Source: Emergencia sp. (GTDB lineage: Bacteria > Bacillota > Clostridia > Peptostreptococcales > Anaerovoracaceae). Taken from it: a DNA stretch of 51,187 nucleotides. The number at the start of each line of letters is the position of its first letter. The stretch's first letter is position 1. The translations under genes were made by a program, and so were the position numbers. The DNA lies in assembly GCA_022767345.1 (NCBI GenBank), contig JALEOD010000057.1, positions 1-51,187 of the forward strand, read 5' to 3'. Below the pieces are notes generated by a model. That model was not told the DNA's origin and made no database searches. It saw only the letters and a list, made by a program, of their open reading frames with translations. Shown piece by piece: positions 1 to 9,388 of this stretch.

Positions 1-1
1 T

Positions 2-141
2 TAGGACAGTCAAGCTGTCCCTATTTGTGTTTCACAAAAAGAACAAATGACGGAGTGCCATCATCTGGTGCATCCGTCATTTTCATTGTATGAAGATAGG
101 GCTGCGCCCTAACGGTTATTTTCCGTTAATGCGACAGCCCC
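2..141. repeat. 140-bp inverted terminal repeat, left copy
   Basis: Positions 2-141 are the exact reverse complement of 51187-51048. The unit contains three successive stem-loops: GGACAG/CTGTCC with a 5-nt loop (4-20); a longer stem built from TGACGGA and TCCGTCA around 48-81; and a GGGCTG/CAGCCC stem enclosing TAACGG/CCGTTA (about 99-140). A close relative of the last hairpin forms the core of the terminator at 28150. No open reading frame lies in it. It is most likely a dispersed intergenic repeat at which the assembly broke; part of it may act as a transcription terminator. Confidence 0.9.
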
Positions 142-450
142 ATACAATCTTCTTCATATAACACCTCTACAAATTCCGATTTACACTTCCATTATAATTC
201 CCATCTGACGTTCCAGCAACGCAAACCTTTTGGCATCAAAAGGAACACTTACTGTCAACTCTACTCACTCTCGCCTGGTTCAAAGGAGTCGAAGTCCTCA
301 CGTTTCATCCCCAATACTATCAAAAAACCTCCTGTTTCATCCCCAGTTTTCTAAGTCTGCAATGACCGGAGATGGGTCTGAGATAATTTATCAGAAAGCC
401 CGAAATCCTTGCTACTGCTGGCACGAGCGCCTGAATCCCTTGCAATAAAA
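142..450. other. intergenic region without a recognisable gene
   Basis: About 310 bases between the end repeat and the tmRNA terminator. I see no convincing gene. On the minus strand a short open stretch ending near 192 (its last residues read MGIIMEV) could be the degraded end of a small protein, and the decamer GGGATGAAAC occurs twice 32 bp apart (minus strand, around 303-345). Neither is enough to call a feature. Confidence 0.5.
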
Positions 451-478
451 GAGCCTTGGCTATTTTAAGCCAAGGCCA
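451..478 (-). terminator. intrinsic terminator of ssrA
   Basis: On the minus strand the arms GCCTTGGCT and AGCCAAGGC, separated by six bases, are followed by TCTTTTATT. It lies directly past the 3' end of the tmRNA gene. Confidence 0.85.
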
Positions 479-484
479 TATCTT

Positions 485-844
485 TGGTGGAGATGAGGAG
501 AGTCGAACTCCTGTCCGAAAGCATTTCCACAGGACTTTCTCCGAGCGCAGCTGGTGATTTAGTTTTCGCCCTTCTGCCCGCCCATCAGCAGGCTGACAAA
601 AGTGCTATTCCGTAGTTCCCTTGCGATACCGGAAACTCTCGCAAGGTTTTCCTGTATAGTCGATGCCAGATTTCCGGCCTACAGGTAAACCGGAGCTGAC
701 ACGCGCGCTGCGTTAATTAAGCAGCAAATGCGAAATTGTTATTCTTTTTAGCGTTTATATTTAAACGGCCACTTTTAACGTAGACTTGGCGACTACGGCT
801 CGCTTATCCGGCTTCTACACCCCCGTCGAAACCTTTACACCCCC
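485..844 (-). ncRNA. ssrA: transfer-messenger RNA (tmRNA)
   Basis: tmRNA rescues ribosomes stalled on broken mRNAs and tags the nascent peptide for proteolysis, acting with SmpB (encoded at 9389-9853). The minus strand ends in a tRNA-like T arm (GTTCGACTCTCC) and CCACCA. Its first seven bases GGGGGTG pair fully, counting G-U pairs, with the acceptor arm at the 3' end, which fixes the 5' end at 844. The tag frame begins at the GCT codon 750-752 and ends with TAA at 717-719, encoding A-KKNNNFAFAA, a tag of typical clostridial form with the hydrophobic AA end recognised by ClpXP-type proteases. Length 360 nt is usual. A TTGACT at 880-885 followed by AT-rich DNA may be its promoter, but the -10 is poor. 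Confidence 0.97.
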
Positions 845-1113
845 ATATAAATGGATATATTCATTTTACAACACTTCACAGTCAATTTCAATAAGCAAAT
901 TTTGACACACACAGAATACACTACTTAAGAATATGACTTTTTTCCATTCTAAATCAACGCAAAACATTGACATAGTCCCGCGCCCACGGTAAAATTCAAA
1001 GTATGTAATTGGATTGTTTTTCCTGACAGCAGACAATCCATATTATTACCTCATTTTAAAGTTCCACAATCAAACGATTATAATAGCTATAACAGCAGGG
1101 AGGATATTTCTTT

Positions 1114-4100
1114 ATGTATCATTGCCACATACGGTTCTATCTCGTCGGACAAAACAATCCGATATTTGAACAGTTGAAAGATATGAACCCCTTTGCACGT
1201 TTCACACATGAATTTTTTGAAAGCGCTGCCCCTGACAGCGCACTTACCTCTAAAGCCAGCATTATCTTCGCTAACTTGCAGAGCACTAATACCGCCCAGA
1301 CATTAGACGCTTTGCTATCGCAAAAAAATGCTGAAACAAATCTGATTGTGCTGACAGGCAAAGATGAAATCATCAATATTTCCAAATATCTTTCCGCAAT
1401 TACAGATATTTGGACTTTTCCGATGTCCGACGCGGAATGCGCATTTCGCCTGCAAAAATGGCAGCAGGACTACAAAGCGCGCATAGATGCATGGGAAACC
1501 AGTCAGTATCTGGAGACAACCATTAACGGCACCCCTGATTTGATATGGTATAAAGATAAAAACGGCATTCACGAAAAGGTCAACGACAGTTTCTGCAAAA
1601 CCGTCAATAAATCAAAAGCCCTTGTCGAAGGGCGCGGTCACGCCTATATCTGGGACGTGGAAACAGACGACCCTGCTTGTATTGAATCTGATCGAATCGT
1701 CATGGAAGCGAAAGAAACCCGCGTCTCCGAAGAAGTCATTCAAAGCGGCGGTGAAACTAAAATTCTTACCACATACAAATCCCCGCTGTACGACCTTGAC
1801 GGCAGTGTCATGGGTACAGTCGGCACCGCCATTGACATCACACAGGAGCGTTCTTATGCACAGGGTCTGATTCAGCAGAATCAGACCCTGGAAATGCTCT
1901 TCACCACCATGGACTGCGGCGTGATGTGTCATACGCTGGACGGTTCCAGAATTGTCAGCATTAACAAAGCCGCGCTGGATATCCTGGGATATCCGTCTGA
2001 AGAAGCCCTCATTGATGCCGGTTTTGATTTGATTGCGGCTTCCGTTCTTCCTGAAGATAGAATCAGACTGAAACAGAGTATCCGCTCACTGAAAGAGGAG
2101 GGTGATAACGTTAGTCTTGACTACAGAGTAAAACACGATGACGGCGAAGTCCTTTACGTGACAGGCAACATCAAACTGATTCAGGAAAACGGCAAACTGT
2201 ACTATCAGAGATATCTTTTAGACCGTACCGCACAGAGGCTGCAGGAGGAAAGAGAAAGGCTGGAAGATAAACGCAGACAGATGGAGTTGTTACATGCCAT
2301 CAGTATCGAGTATGTGCTGATTTGTGTGTTTGACTTAAGCACAGGGGACGGCAAGGTGCTTCGTATCGGCGAGTGTAAGAACGATATCATGACCCAAATA
2401 TTTAAAGGTGATTTATCATTAGAGGACTGCATTACACGCTATGCCGAAGGCAGTATTCACGAAGACGACAGAGAATTATTCCTCAAGACTGCCTCCATCG
2501 AACATCTGGCTCAAGAGCTTTCCGAAAAAACCATGTGCTACATGAATTACCGCACTACCTGTTGCGGCGAAATTCGCTATTTCCAGATGAAAGCCGTTCG
2601 TGCTGGAAGCTGGGATACATCCCGCAGTATCGTTTTAGGATTCCGCTGCCTGGATGACGAAATGCGCGAAGAGCGGGAACAGAAAGCCCTTCTGGAAGAT
2701 GCGCTTTCACAGGCAAACCACGCCAACAAAGCGAAGAGCACCTTCCTTTCCAATATGTCCCACGATATTCGTACACCGATGAATGCAATCATCGGATTTA
2801 CGGCACTTGCCATCACCCATATCGACAGGAAAGAACAGGTCCAGGAATATTTAAAAAAAATCATGACCTCAGGAAATCACCTCCTGAGTCTGATTAACGA
2901 CGTTTTAGACATGAGCCGCATTGAAAGCGGAAAAATCCATCTGGAGGAACAGCCTTGCAGTCTGCCGGATATCCTCCATGAACTGCACACCATCATTCAG
3001 GCAGATATCCGCGCAAAACAGCTGGATTTATATATGGACGCAGTTGACATACAAGACGAAGAAATCTGCTGCGATCGTCTGCGGCTCAATCAGGTTCTTT
3101 TGAACCTTTTAAGTAATGCAATCAAATACACCGGCGCCGGCGGCATGGTCAGCATAAAAGTCATCGAAAAACCAGGCGCTGCTCCTGGCTTCGCAAACTA
3201 CGAATTCCATATCAAGGATAACGGAATGGGTATGAACGAAGAATTTGTCTCCCATATCTTTGAACCATTTGAAAGGGAGCGCAATTCTACCAGCAGCGGC
3301 ATTCAGGGTACCGGCCTTGGTATGGCAATCACCAAAAACATCGTTGACATGATGAACGGCACCATCGAAGTCAAAAGTAAGCAAAACGTAGGAACAGAAG
3401 TGGTGGTCCGCCTCACTTTCCGCCTTCATTCCGTAAAGAAGGAGTCAGTTGCGATTCCCGAACTTACCGGACTTCGCGCACTGGTGGTCGATGATGATTT
3501 TAACACCTGTGACAGCGTATCATGCATGCTGCAGCAGATCGGACTTCGCGCTGAATGGACTATGTCCGGAAAAGAAGCAGTACTGCGTACCCGCCAGTCT
3601 ATCAATCGCAATGATCATTATTTCGTTTACATCATTGACTGGCTGCTTCCTGACATGAACGGGGTCGAAGTTGCAAGAAGGATTCGTCAGGAGACGGGAA
3701 AAGCTGTTCCGATTATCGTTCTCACTGCCTATGACTGGGCTGATATTGAAGAAGAGGCAAGAGAAGCCGGTGTTACCGCATTCTGCAGCAAACCGCTGTT
3801 CCTGTCAGAACTCAGAGGATGCCTCCACTCCATCGTGAAAAAAGAGCAGGCTAATGGTGAGGCTCCTGACTCAAAAGAAATCCTGCGCAGCGGTCATATT
3901 CTTCTTGTGGAAGATAACGAATTAAACCAGGAAATCGCAGTGGCTATCCTGGAGGAAGCCGGTCTTACTGCAGAGGTTGCAGAAAACGGCCAGATTGCCG
4001 TAGAAATGCTGAAATCATCCCAGCCCGGATATTATCAGCTGGTGCTGATGGATATTCAAATGCCGGTCATGAACGGCTATCATGCGGCTAAAGAAATCCG

Positions 4101-4272
4101 AAAATTGGATAATGAAGCATTGGCAACGATTCCAATCATCGCTATGACTGCAAACGCTTTTGAAGAAGATAAGCAGGAGGCATTGCGCTGTGGAATGAAT
4201 AATCACATCGCAAAACCTATCGATATTGAAGTCCTCCTGGAAACACTGGATAATATATTGATAAGCAAATAA
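1114..4272 (+). CDS. hybrid sensor histidine kinase with multiple PAS domains and two receiver domains
   Basis: 1052-residue hybrid kinase. Order: an N-terminal segment of unclear fold (1-120), PAS (about 125-250), PAS (255-380), a third PAS-like segment (385-510), HisKA with the H-box NMSHDIRTPMNAIIG (phospho-acceptor His550), HATPase_c with N- and G-box motifs (about 645-760), receiver 1 (phospho-acceptor Asp842 in IIDWLLPDMNG) and receiver 2 (Asp980 in VLMDIQMPVMNG). No membrane segment is obvious, so it is probably a soluble sensor of a cytosolic signal. There is no adjacent response regulator and no HPt domain, so the output partner lies elsewhere. AGGGAGG sits 11 bases before the ATG. 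Function as a kinase is certain from motifs; the signal is unknown. Confidence 0.95.
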   Translation: MYHCHIRFYLVGQNNPIFEQLKDMNPFARFTHEFFESAAPDSALTSKASIIFANLQSTNTAQTLDALLSQKNAETNLIVLTGKDEIINISKYLSAITDIWTFPMSDAECAFRLQKWQQDYKARIDAWETSQYLETTINGTPDLIWYKDKNGIHEKVNDSFCKTVNKSKALVEGRGHAYIWDVETDDPACIESDRIVMEAKETRVSEEVIQSGGETKILTTYKSPLYDLDGSVMGTVGTAIDITQERSYAQGLIQQNQTLEMLFTTMDCGVMCHTLDGSRIVSINKAALDILGYPSEEALIDAGFDLIAASVLPEDRIRLKQSIRSLKEEGDNVSLDYRVKHDDGEVLYVTGNIKLIQENGKLYYQRYLLDRTAQRLQEERERLEDKRRQMELLHAISIEYVLICVFDLSTGDGKVLRIGECKNDIMTQIFKGDLSLEDCITRYAEGSIHEDDRELFLKTASIEHLAQELSEKTMCYMNYRTTCCGEIRYFQMKAVRAGSWDTSRSIVLGFRCLDDEMREEREQKALLEDALSQANHANKAKSTFLSNMSHDIRTPMNAIIGFTALAITHIDRKEQVQEYLKKIMTSGNHLLSLINDVLDMSRIESGKIHLEEQPCSLPDILHELHTIIQADIRAKQLDLYMDAVDIQDEEICCDRLRLNQVLLNLLSNAIKYTGAGGMVSIKVIEKPGAAPGFANYEFHIKDNGMGMNEEFVSHIFEPFERERNSTSSGIQGTGLGMAITKNIVDMMNGTIEVKSKQNVGTEVVVRLTFRLHSVKKESVAIPELTGLRALVVDDDFNTCDSVSCMLQQIGLRAEWTMSGKEAVLRTRQSINRNDHYFVYIIDWLLPDMNGVEVARRIRQETGKAVPIIVLTAYDWADIEEEAREAGVTAFCSKPLFLSELRGCLHSIVKKEQANGEAPDSKEILRSGHILLVEDNELNQEIAVAILEEAGLTAEVAENGQIAVEMLKSSQPGYYQLVLMDIQMPVMNGYHAAKEIRKLDNEALATIPIIAMTANAFEEDKQEALRCGMNNHIAKPIDIEVLLETLDNILISK

Positions 4273-4294
4273 ACGTTATCAATATATATGCTAA

Positions 4295-4333
4295 AAAACC
4301 AGCCGGCGCAATCCGCCAGCTGGTTTCTAATTT
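4295..4333. terminator. bidirectional intrinsic terminator
   Basis: Arms AACCAGC and GCTGGTT around a GC-rich loop, with an A-run on the left and a T-rich run on the right. It lies between the convergent ends of the histidine kinase and the YhgE-like gene and probably serves both. Confidence 0.75.
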
Positions 4334-4341
4334 TCCTGTAT

Positions 4342-5988
4342 TTATTTTTCCTCCAACGCTTCGGTACGGTATATGAATCTCACCTGTCCACCCATGTCAT
4401 CAGAAATGCCTGAGAAAGACTGATAAGCTTTGGAGGCGTTTACGGTAGCCTTCATTCGATCAAGTAAGTCTCCGATATTTCCGCCGGCAGCCCCTGCCAG
4501 TTTCTGAATTCCCTCTTTATCAAATTCTTTCAAGCCGTTGTTCAGTTTTTTCGCTCCGCTGCGAAGCTCCGTCACACCGTCTACCAGAGCCGGCATGTTT
4601 TTATCCAATGTCCTGATTCCTGTGTTCAGTGCGCCGGCACCATCGTACAGACTCTTCGTGCCTTTCGTAAGCTGCGTTGCCCCTGTATTCAGCTGCTCAG
4701 CCCCTGCCTTTGCAGAAGCCACACCCTGGGTATACTGCAGCAGTCCCATGTAGAACTGATTATAGCTGTCCAGCTGCGCCTTCAGCGCCTGAATCTGCGG
4801 CGCACCGGCCTCGCCCACAGCTGCAGCCGCGCCGTCCAGAACCTGACCATAATTTTCAATGGTTAATTTTGGAAGAGATGCCCCTGCCGCCCCAAGCTGG
4901 GCGTCCGCTGCCGCAAGCATAGACTCAAATACCTGTTTCGCGCCTGCTGTAAGAGCGGCACTGTTTCCGTCCAGCGCAGTCAAACCATCCTTTAATCCTG
5001 TAATCCCCCCTGAAAGTTCCTGTACCCCATTTTGCAAAGCAGTCGCACCGTCTTTCAGACTTTTTCCCCCTGCTGCCAGCTCATGGACCCCCAGCGCCAG
5101 CTGTCCCGATTTATCTAACAGTGTATCCAGTCCATCGTAAAGCTGCGATGAACCGTCCAGCAGCTGCTTCATAGCATCTGTCAGCTGATTGAGGGCGCCT
5201 GCCAGCTCATCCGCCGAGCCCATCTTTCCTGTATCTAAGTCAGCAAAAATGCTGCTGTCCGCTACGGTTACCGTATTAGTCATTTCAAATTTGTCCACAT
5301 CAGCGGTCACTTCGACATAATCCGGAAGTTCCAGGTCAGAAGAATCCACATTGAGATTGTCTGCAAGCCCCGGAAGCGCCATGCCTGCCACAATGGTACG
5401 CTCCCCGTCGTTAATCACCTTTCCGCCGGAAACTTCCACATTGCTGAAAATGTCATTATCCATAACCATACCGGTCAGTACCGCAAAAGGCACATAGATT
5501 TTCTCCGTTCTGCCGCCGACTTTTGCCATCTCATACAGATTGTTTTCGTAGTCGAAACGAATGGTCACTTCGCCGCTTTTTCCGACCAGTTCCTGCGGCT
5601 CGATATCTTTTCCGTCCAGTTTATAGGAAATCTTCATGTTGACAGGAAGTTCCTTCTTAATGCTGCCTCTGTAATAAATGTCTTTTCCCTGGGCGTTCCA
5701 GATTTTTCCCGATTTCCCCTCAGCCTGAAACGCCTCGTCACCCTTGAGATTTTCAATATCGTTTAACGCCGATTTATCGTAAAGAGATTTGCTCTCCGTC
5801 AGATTCTTCAGCCAGTCACTGACGATGATTTTCTGCACAGAACCGTCACTTTCCGCAAGAACGTAAACCGTTTCTTCTTTCTGATTCGTGCCTTCCCCAT
5901 CATCAGCGTATGCCATAGTCACACCGCTGCCCACAGTAAGGGCAATGCACAAAACCACCGCTAAGCATTTTTTTAATTTATTGTTCAT
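4342..5988 (-). CDS. secreted YhgE/Pip-like heptad-repeat protein
   Basis: 548 residues. An N-terminal signal peptide (basic start, hydrophobic stretch, cleavage probably after the Ala of MAYADD) precedes a beta-rich region (about 40-250) and then long runs of Leu-x-x-Gly heptads (about 260-500; GLDTLLDKSG, GVHELAAGG, ALQNGVQEL), the repeat pattern of the YhgE/Pip family. Unlike classical YhgE proteins I see no C-terminal membrane domain: the protein ends about 50 residues after the heptads. Its ATG overlaps the stop of the MMPL transporter gene by 4 bases, so translation is probably coupled. Inference: an extracytoplasmic partner of the transporter, analogous to periplasmic or envelope adaptors of RND pumps. 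Substrate unknown. Confidence 0.85.
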   Translation of the reverse strand: MNNKLKKCLAVVLCIALTVGSGVTMAYADDGEGTNQKEETVYVLAESDGSVQKIIVSDWLKNLTESKSLYDKSALNDIENLKGDEAFQAEGKSGKIWNAQGKDIYYRGSIKKELPVNMKISYKLDGKDIEPQELVGKSGEVTIRFDYENNLYEMAKVGGRTEKIYVPFAVLTGMVMDNDIFSNVEVSGGKVINDGERTIVAGMALPGLADNLNVDSSDLELPDYVEVTADVDKFEMTNTVTVADSSIFADLDTGKMGSADELAGALNQLTDAMKQLLDGSSQLYDGLDTLLDKSGQLALGVHELAAGGKSLKDGATALQNGVQELSGGITGLKDGLTALDGNSAALTAGAKQVFESMLAAADAQLGAAGASLPKLTIENYGQVLDGAAAAVGEAGAPQIQALKAQLDSYNQFYMGLLQYTQGVASAKAGAEQLNTGATQLTKGTKSLYDGAGALNTGIRTLDKNMPALVDGVTELRSGAKKLNNGLKEFDKEGIQKLAGAAGGNIGDLLDRMKATVNASKAYQSFSGISDDMGGQVRFIYRTEALEEK

Positions 5989-8081
5989 AGATTTGACACC
6001 TCCGAATTTGTTCTAACTACATGTTTCATTCCTCTGGTCGTTGCCAGAATCAGTCTGTCGCAGAGCATAAGCAGTGCCGGCAGCAGGAAAATAACGCATA
6101 CCATGCTGACTACGGCGCCTCTTGCCATCAGCATACACATAGAACTGATGATATCGATATCCGAGTAAACGGCTACACCAAATGTCGCGGCAAAGAGTCC
6201 CGTTCCCGATACGAAAATTGATGGAATAGACGCTGCGAAAGCAGTCGTAACACTTTCTCTTTTATCTTTCCCGGAAAGCCGCTCTGTTTTGTATCTGGTC
6301 GTCATCAAAATTGCATAGTCCACCGTCGCCCCCAGCTGAATGGTACTGATGCAAATCGGCGCAATAAACGGCAGTGACTGTCCCAGGAAGTGAGGGATTC
6401 CTAAATTGATGAAAATCGCAAGCTCAATGACCGCAATCAGAATGAAGGGGAGAGAAAAGCTTCCCTCGACCAATGCGATAATGATAAAGATTGCAATAAT
6501 CGATACGGCATTCACCACCTGAAAATCGTGGTTGGTAGTCTCTATCATGTCCTTCATGCAAGGGGCTTCCCCGATAAGCATGCCCTCTTCATCGTAGGAC
6601 TTCAAAATATGGTTCAGACTGTCAATCTGTCCGTTGACTTCATCACTTGCAACATCATATTCCGAATTGACCAGCAGCAGTTCACTTTTATCGCTCTCCA
6701 AGATTCCTTTAACACCATCGGGCAAAATCTCCTCAGGCACCATGCTGCCAAGGACTGATTCCATGCCAAGAACATATTTTACGCCGTCAACCTGCTCCAT
6801 TTCCCTCATCATAGCGCTGACTTCCTTAGAAGGCAAATCCGCGTCCACAAGAACCATATGGGTCGAAGCAATATTAAATTCTTCCGAAAGCTTGGAATTT
6901 GCAATAACGTATTCCATATCATCGGGCAGGCACTTACCCATGTCGTAGTAAACCTCATCGTTGGTTTTACTGTATCCATAAATTGCCGGCAGCGCAGCTA
7001 TCACAAAAATCACAAGAAGCACCGGAAATACCCTGGTAACTTTCTTCGCGAAATTCCCCATATCGGGAATGAGCGATTTATGCTTTGTCTTCTGCAGCGG
7101 TTTATCCAGCACAAGGATAAGAGACGGCAGTACGGTGACACAGCCGATTACGCCAAAGATAACACCCTTTGCCATAACAAGGCCCAGGTCTTTCCCCAGA
7201 GTAAAGCTCATAAAGCACAGCGCCGCAAACCCTGCCACTGTAGTGATAGAACTTCCCACGACACTGGAAAGAGTCTTTCTGATTGCCACAGCCATAGCTT
7301 CTTTGTGGTCTTCGTAAAGTTCCCGCTGCTCGTTGTAACTATGCCACAGAAAGATGGAGTAATCCATGGTAACCGCCAGCTGCAGCACCGCCGAAAGAGC
7401 TTTTGTGATATATGAAATTTCCCCAAAGAAATAGTTTGTTCCCAAATTGAGCAGAATCATCATGCCGATAGAAGCAAGAAATACGAAAGGCACCAGCCAG
7501 CCGTCCAAAAGCAGCACCATAGCCGCTGTTGCAAAGAGCACTGCAAGACCTACATAAATCGGTTCTTCCTGCTCGCACAAATTCTTTAAATCCGTTACCA
7601 ACGCTGACATGCCCGATACAAAGCACTGCCTGCCGCAGACGCTGCGCACATCAGCAATGGCGTCAATGGTTGAGTCGGCACTGGTGGCGCTGTCAAAAAA
7701 GACCGCCATCAGTGTTGCGTCTCCCTCATTAAATTCATCAAAGAGTTTATCCGGCACCATCTCCATTGGAATGGAAATATCCGCCAGTGTGGAGTACCAC
7801 AAGACGCTTTCCACATGTTCCACCTCTTCAATTTTCTCACAAAGGGCCGCCACATCTTTATCTTCCATATCCTCCACTACAATCAGCGAAAAAGCTCCCT
7901 TTCCGAAATCCTTCAGCAGTTCATCCTGACCCGCTACTGTGTCCATATCCTCCGGCAGATAATCCAGCATGTCATAATTGATTCTCGTTCCCAGCATTCC
8001 AAACAGAGAAGGAACCATTAAAACAATCGCAACAATTAAAATCGTAATCCGGTGTTTGACCACCGCCCTTGAAAAACGCAT
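5985..8081 (-). CDS. MMPL/RND-family transporter
   Basis: 698 residues with the RND superfamily architecture in two halves: each has one membrane helix, an extracytoplasmic domain (about 35-165 and 365-500) and a cluster of five helices (about 170-330 and 515-690). The sequence matches the MMPL type found in Gram-positive bacteria (lipid, peptide or siderophore export), such as YdfJ and ActII-3-like proteins, rather than tripartite AcrB pumps, which are about 1000 residues. It is sandwiched between the HdeD-like gene (6-base gap) and the secreted heptad protein (4-base overlap), forming one operon. A TetR gene upstream suggests ligand-responsive control. Transport substrate cannot be read from the sequence. 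Confidence 0.93.
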   Translation of the reverse strand: MRFSRAVVKHRITILIVAIVLMVPSLFGMLGTRINYDMLDYLPEDMDTVAGQDELLKDFGKGAFSLIVVEDMEDKDVAALCEKIEEVEHVESVLWYSTLADISIPMEMVPDKLFDEFNEGDATLMAVFFDSATSADSTIDAIADVRSVCGRQCFVSGMSALVTDLKNLCEQEEPIYVGLAVLFATAAMVLLLDGWLVPFVFLASIGMMILLNLGTNYFFGEISYITKALSAVLQLAVTMDYSIFLWHSYNEQRELYEDHKEAMAVAIRKTLSSVVGSSITTVAGFAALCFMSFTLGKDLGLVMAKGVIFGVIGCVTVLPSLILVLDKPLQKTKHKSLIPDMGNFAKKVTRVFPVLLVIFVIAALPAIYGYSKTNDEVYYDMGKCLPDDMEYVIANSKLSEEFNIASTHMVLVDADLPSKEVSAMMREMEQVDGVKYVLGMESVLGSMVPEEILPDGVKGILESDKSELLLVNSEYDVASDEVNGQIDSLNHILKSYDEEGMLIGEAPCMKDMIETTNHDFQVVNAVSIIAIFIIIALVEGSFSLPFILIAVIELAIFINLGIPHFLGQSLPFIAPICISTIQLGATVDYAILMTTRYKTERLSGKDKRESVTTAFAASIPSIFVSGTGLFAATFGVAVYSDIDIISSMCMLMARGAVVSMVCVIFLLPALLMLCDRLILATTRGMKHVVRTNSEVSNL

Positions 8082-8087
8082 TTTCCG

Positions 8088-8684
8088 TCAGACCTCCTTT
8101 TCTTCGCAATACACGTTTTCTATGATATCCGGCCATTGATGTCTGATAATTTTTACCGTCGTAATCGCTGTGCTGAGATTCAGAATCCCTTCTGAAAGCA
8201 TACCTATGCCCAGTACAGTCATCAGCAGGTCTGTACCCTCACCCGGACGCAGCAGCAGAACAAATCCAAGTGTCCCGGTGACTGCCGCGCTTGCAAAAAT
8301 GAGCCACCACTTTCCTATGCCGAAAGTCCTTGACTGTTCTGCAATCTGTATTTTCATAAGTCCGTCTGTTACCATAAATATACCGAAGGTGATACAGATA
8401 AATAACATCAGACTTCCCGGATGTGTCAGCATAATACCGCCAAGAATCAGAAGCAGAATGCCCAGGGTCAAATCATGCTGAAATGCAAGCCGATACAGGT
8501 CTTTTGAAAAATAACCGACCAGTTTGACTGCGCCAAAGAGCAGAAACAGCATGCCGCAGCAGCGGCCCAGCAGCACCGCGGAAAATTTCGGTACGACAAT
8601 GAGTAAAATTCCCAGCGCGCATAGCGCAAGGGAAATGATGATATATCCGATTTTTGCCGTTTTCATCGGTGTAACTGAACGCAT
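8088..8684 (-). CDS. HdeD/DUF308 family membrane protein
   Basis: 198 residues, about six hydrophobic helices in three hairpin pairs (Gly-rich, LGILLIVVP, GILLLILGG, GFVLLLRPG), the pattern of the HdeD/DUF308 family. The family is linked to acid or envelope stress in enterobacteria; its molecular role is not established. GGGAGG stands 7 bases before the ATG. It is the first gene of the operon with the MMPL transporter and the YhgE-like protein. In the promoter region TACAG (8718-8722) and CTGTA (8735-8739) form a weak inverted repeat that could be the operator of the neighbouring TetR protein. Confidence 0.88.
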   Translation of the reverse strand: MRSVTPMKTAKIGYIIISLALCALGILLIVVPKFSAVLLGRCCGMLFLLFGAVKLVGYFSKDLYRLAFQHDLTLGILLLILGGIMLTHPGSLMLFICITFGIFMVTDGLMKIQIAEQSRTFGIGKWWLIFASAAVTGTLGFVLLLRPGEGTDLLMTVLGIGMLSEGILNLSTAITTVKIIRHQWPDIIENVYCEEKEV

Positions 8685-8781
8685 CTCAATCCTCCCTTTC
8701 CTATCACATCAAACATCTACAGCACTTTTTCTTCCTGTATTTAACTTACCAGATTTTCTCCAGGCTAAAAATGGGCAAAAG

Positions 8782-8814
8782 AAAAACCCCTGCCTAAAAA
8801 TTAGGCAACAGGGT
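8782..8814 (-). terminator. intrinsic terminator after tetR
   Basis: Minus strand: CCCTGTTGCCTA and TAGGCAGGGG arms followed by TTTTTC. It separates the rluA-lepB-smpB-tetR transcript from the HdeD-MMPL-YhgE operon, which therefore needs its own promoter in 8690-8780. Confidence 0.85.
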
Positions 8815-8823
8815 CTAAAGTGA

Positions 8824-9387
8824 CTAAATTTCTGCTTGGTTACATCTCCTGATCATCTCATCGGACAATCCATGACATAGGTGAATCAAATGATGAATTT
8901 CTTCAATAGAATCCTCCGGCATACCGCGGGAAAGCCAGTCAAGGCCGGCTCCAAACAGTTCAAAACGGAAAAAGCGAATGGCAATTTCCCGATCTTCCGC
9001 ACTGACAAGGCTATCTCCAAAAACCGTATCCAGATAGGTTCTGACAATATACTCGCAGGATTTCATCAAATATCTCTCAAAGAGATCCCGATTCATAGAA
9101 TTAAAAATATGTAAGACTGCTCTTTTATTATGGAGGGCAAAGTCAAAGGCCTCGCTGATACAGTCTTCCAATGACTCAATCTTTGGGTATTTTTTTACCA
9201 GCCCATCGGCCAGCTCCACAATGATTTCTTCCATCAGGGCAGGAATATCCTGAAAGTGATAATAAAAAGAATTTCGATTGATGCCGCAGTCCTCTACGAT
9301 ACTGCGCACGCTGATTTTATTTAGAGGCTGCTGGTTGAGCAACTTCATAAAAGACATTTTAATGGCTTGCTTGGTGAAACTCGGCAT
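8824..9387 (-). CDS. TetR/AcrR family transcriptional regulator
   Basis: 187 residues. The N-terminal helix-turn-helix (about 20-48: KISVRSIVEDCGINRNSFYYHF) is the TetR signature, and the C-terminal 130 residues form the helical ligand-binding and dimer domain, of the shorter TetR C-terminal type seen with DhaS-like regulators. The gene starts one base after the smpB stop, so it is the last gene of the rluA-lepB-smpB operon, and it ends before a terminator facing the HdeD-MMPL-YhgE operon. Inference: it controls that export operon. Ligand unknown. Confidence 0.9.
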   Translation of the reverse strand: MPSFTKQAIKMSFMKLLNQQPLNKISVRSIVEDCGINRNSFYYHFQDIPALMEEIIVELADGLVKKYPKIESLEDCISEAFDFALHNKRAVLHIFNSMNRDLFERYLMKSCEYIVRTYLDTVFGDSLVSAEDREIAIRFFRFELFGAGLDWLSRGMPEDSIEEIHHLIHLCHGLSDEMIRRCNQAEI

Positions 9388-9388
9388 A

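Noticed and set aside
303-345. Two GGGATGAAAC copies 32 bp apart, reminiscent of CRISPR repeat ends
   Set aside because: Only ten bases match, only two copies, no leader or cas genes.
230-448. 72-codon plus-strand frame near the left end
   Set aside because: No ribosome binding site, no family, opposite to the tmRNA terminator region.
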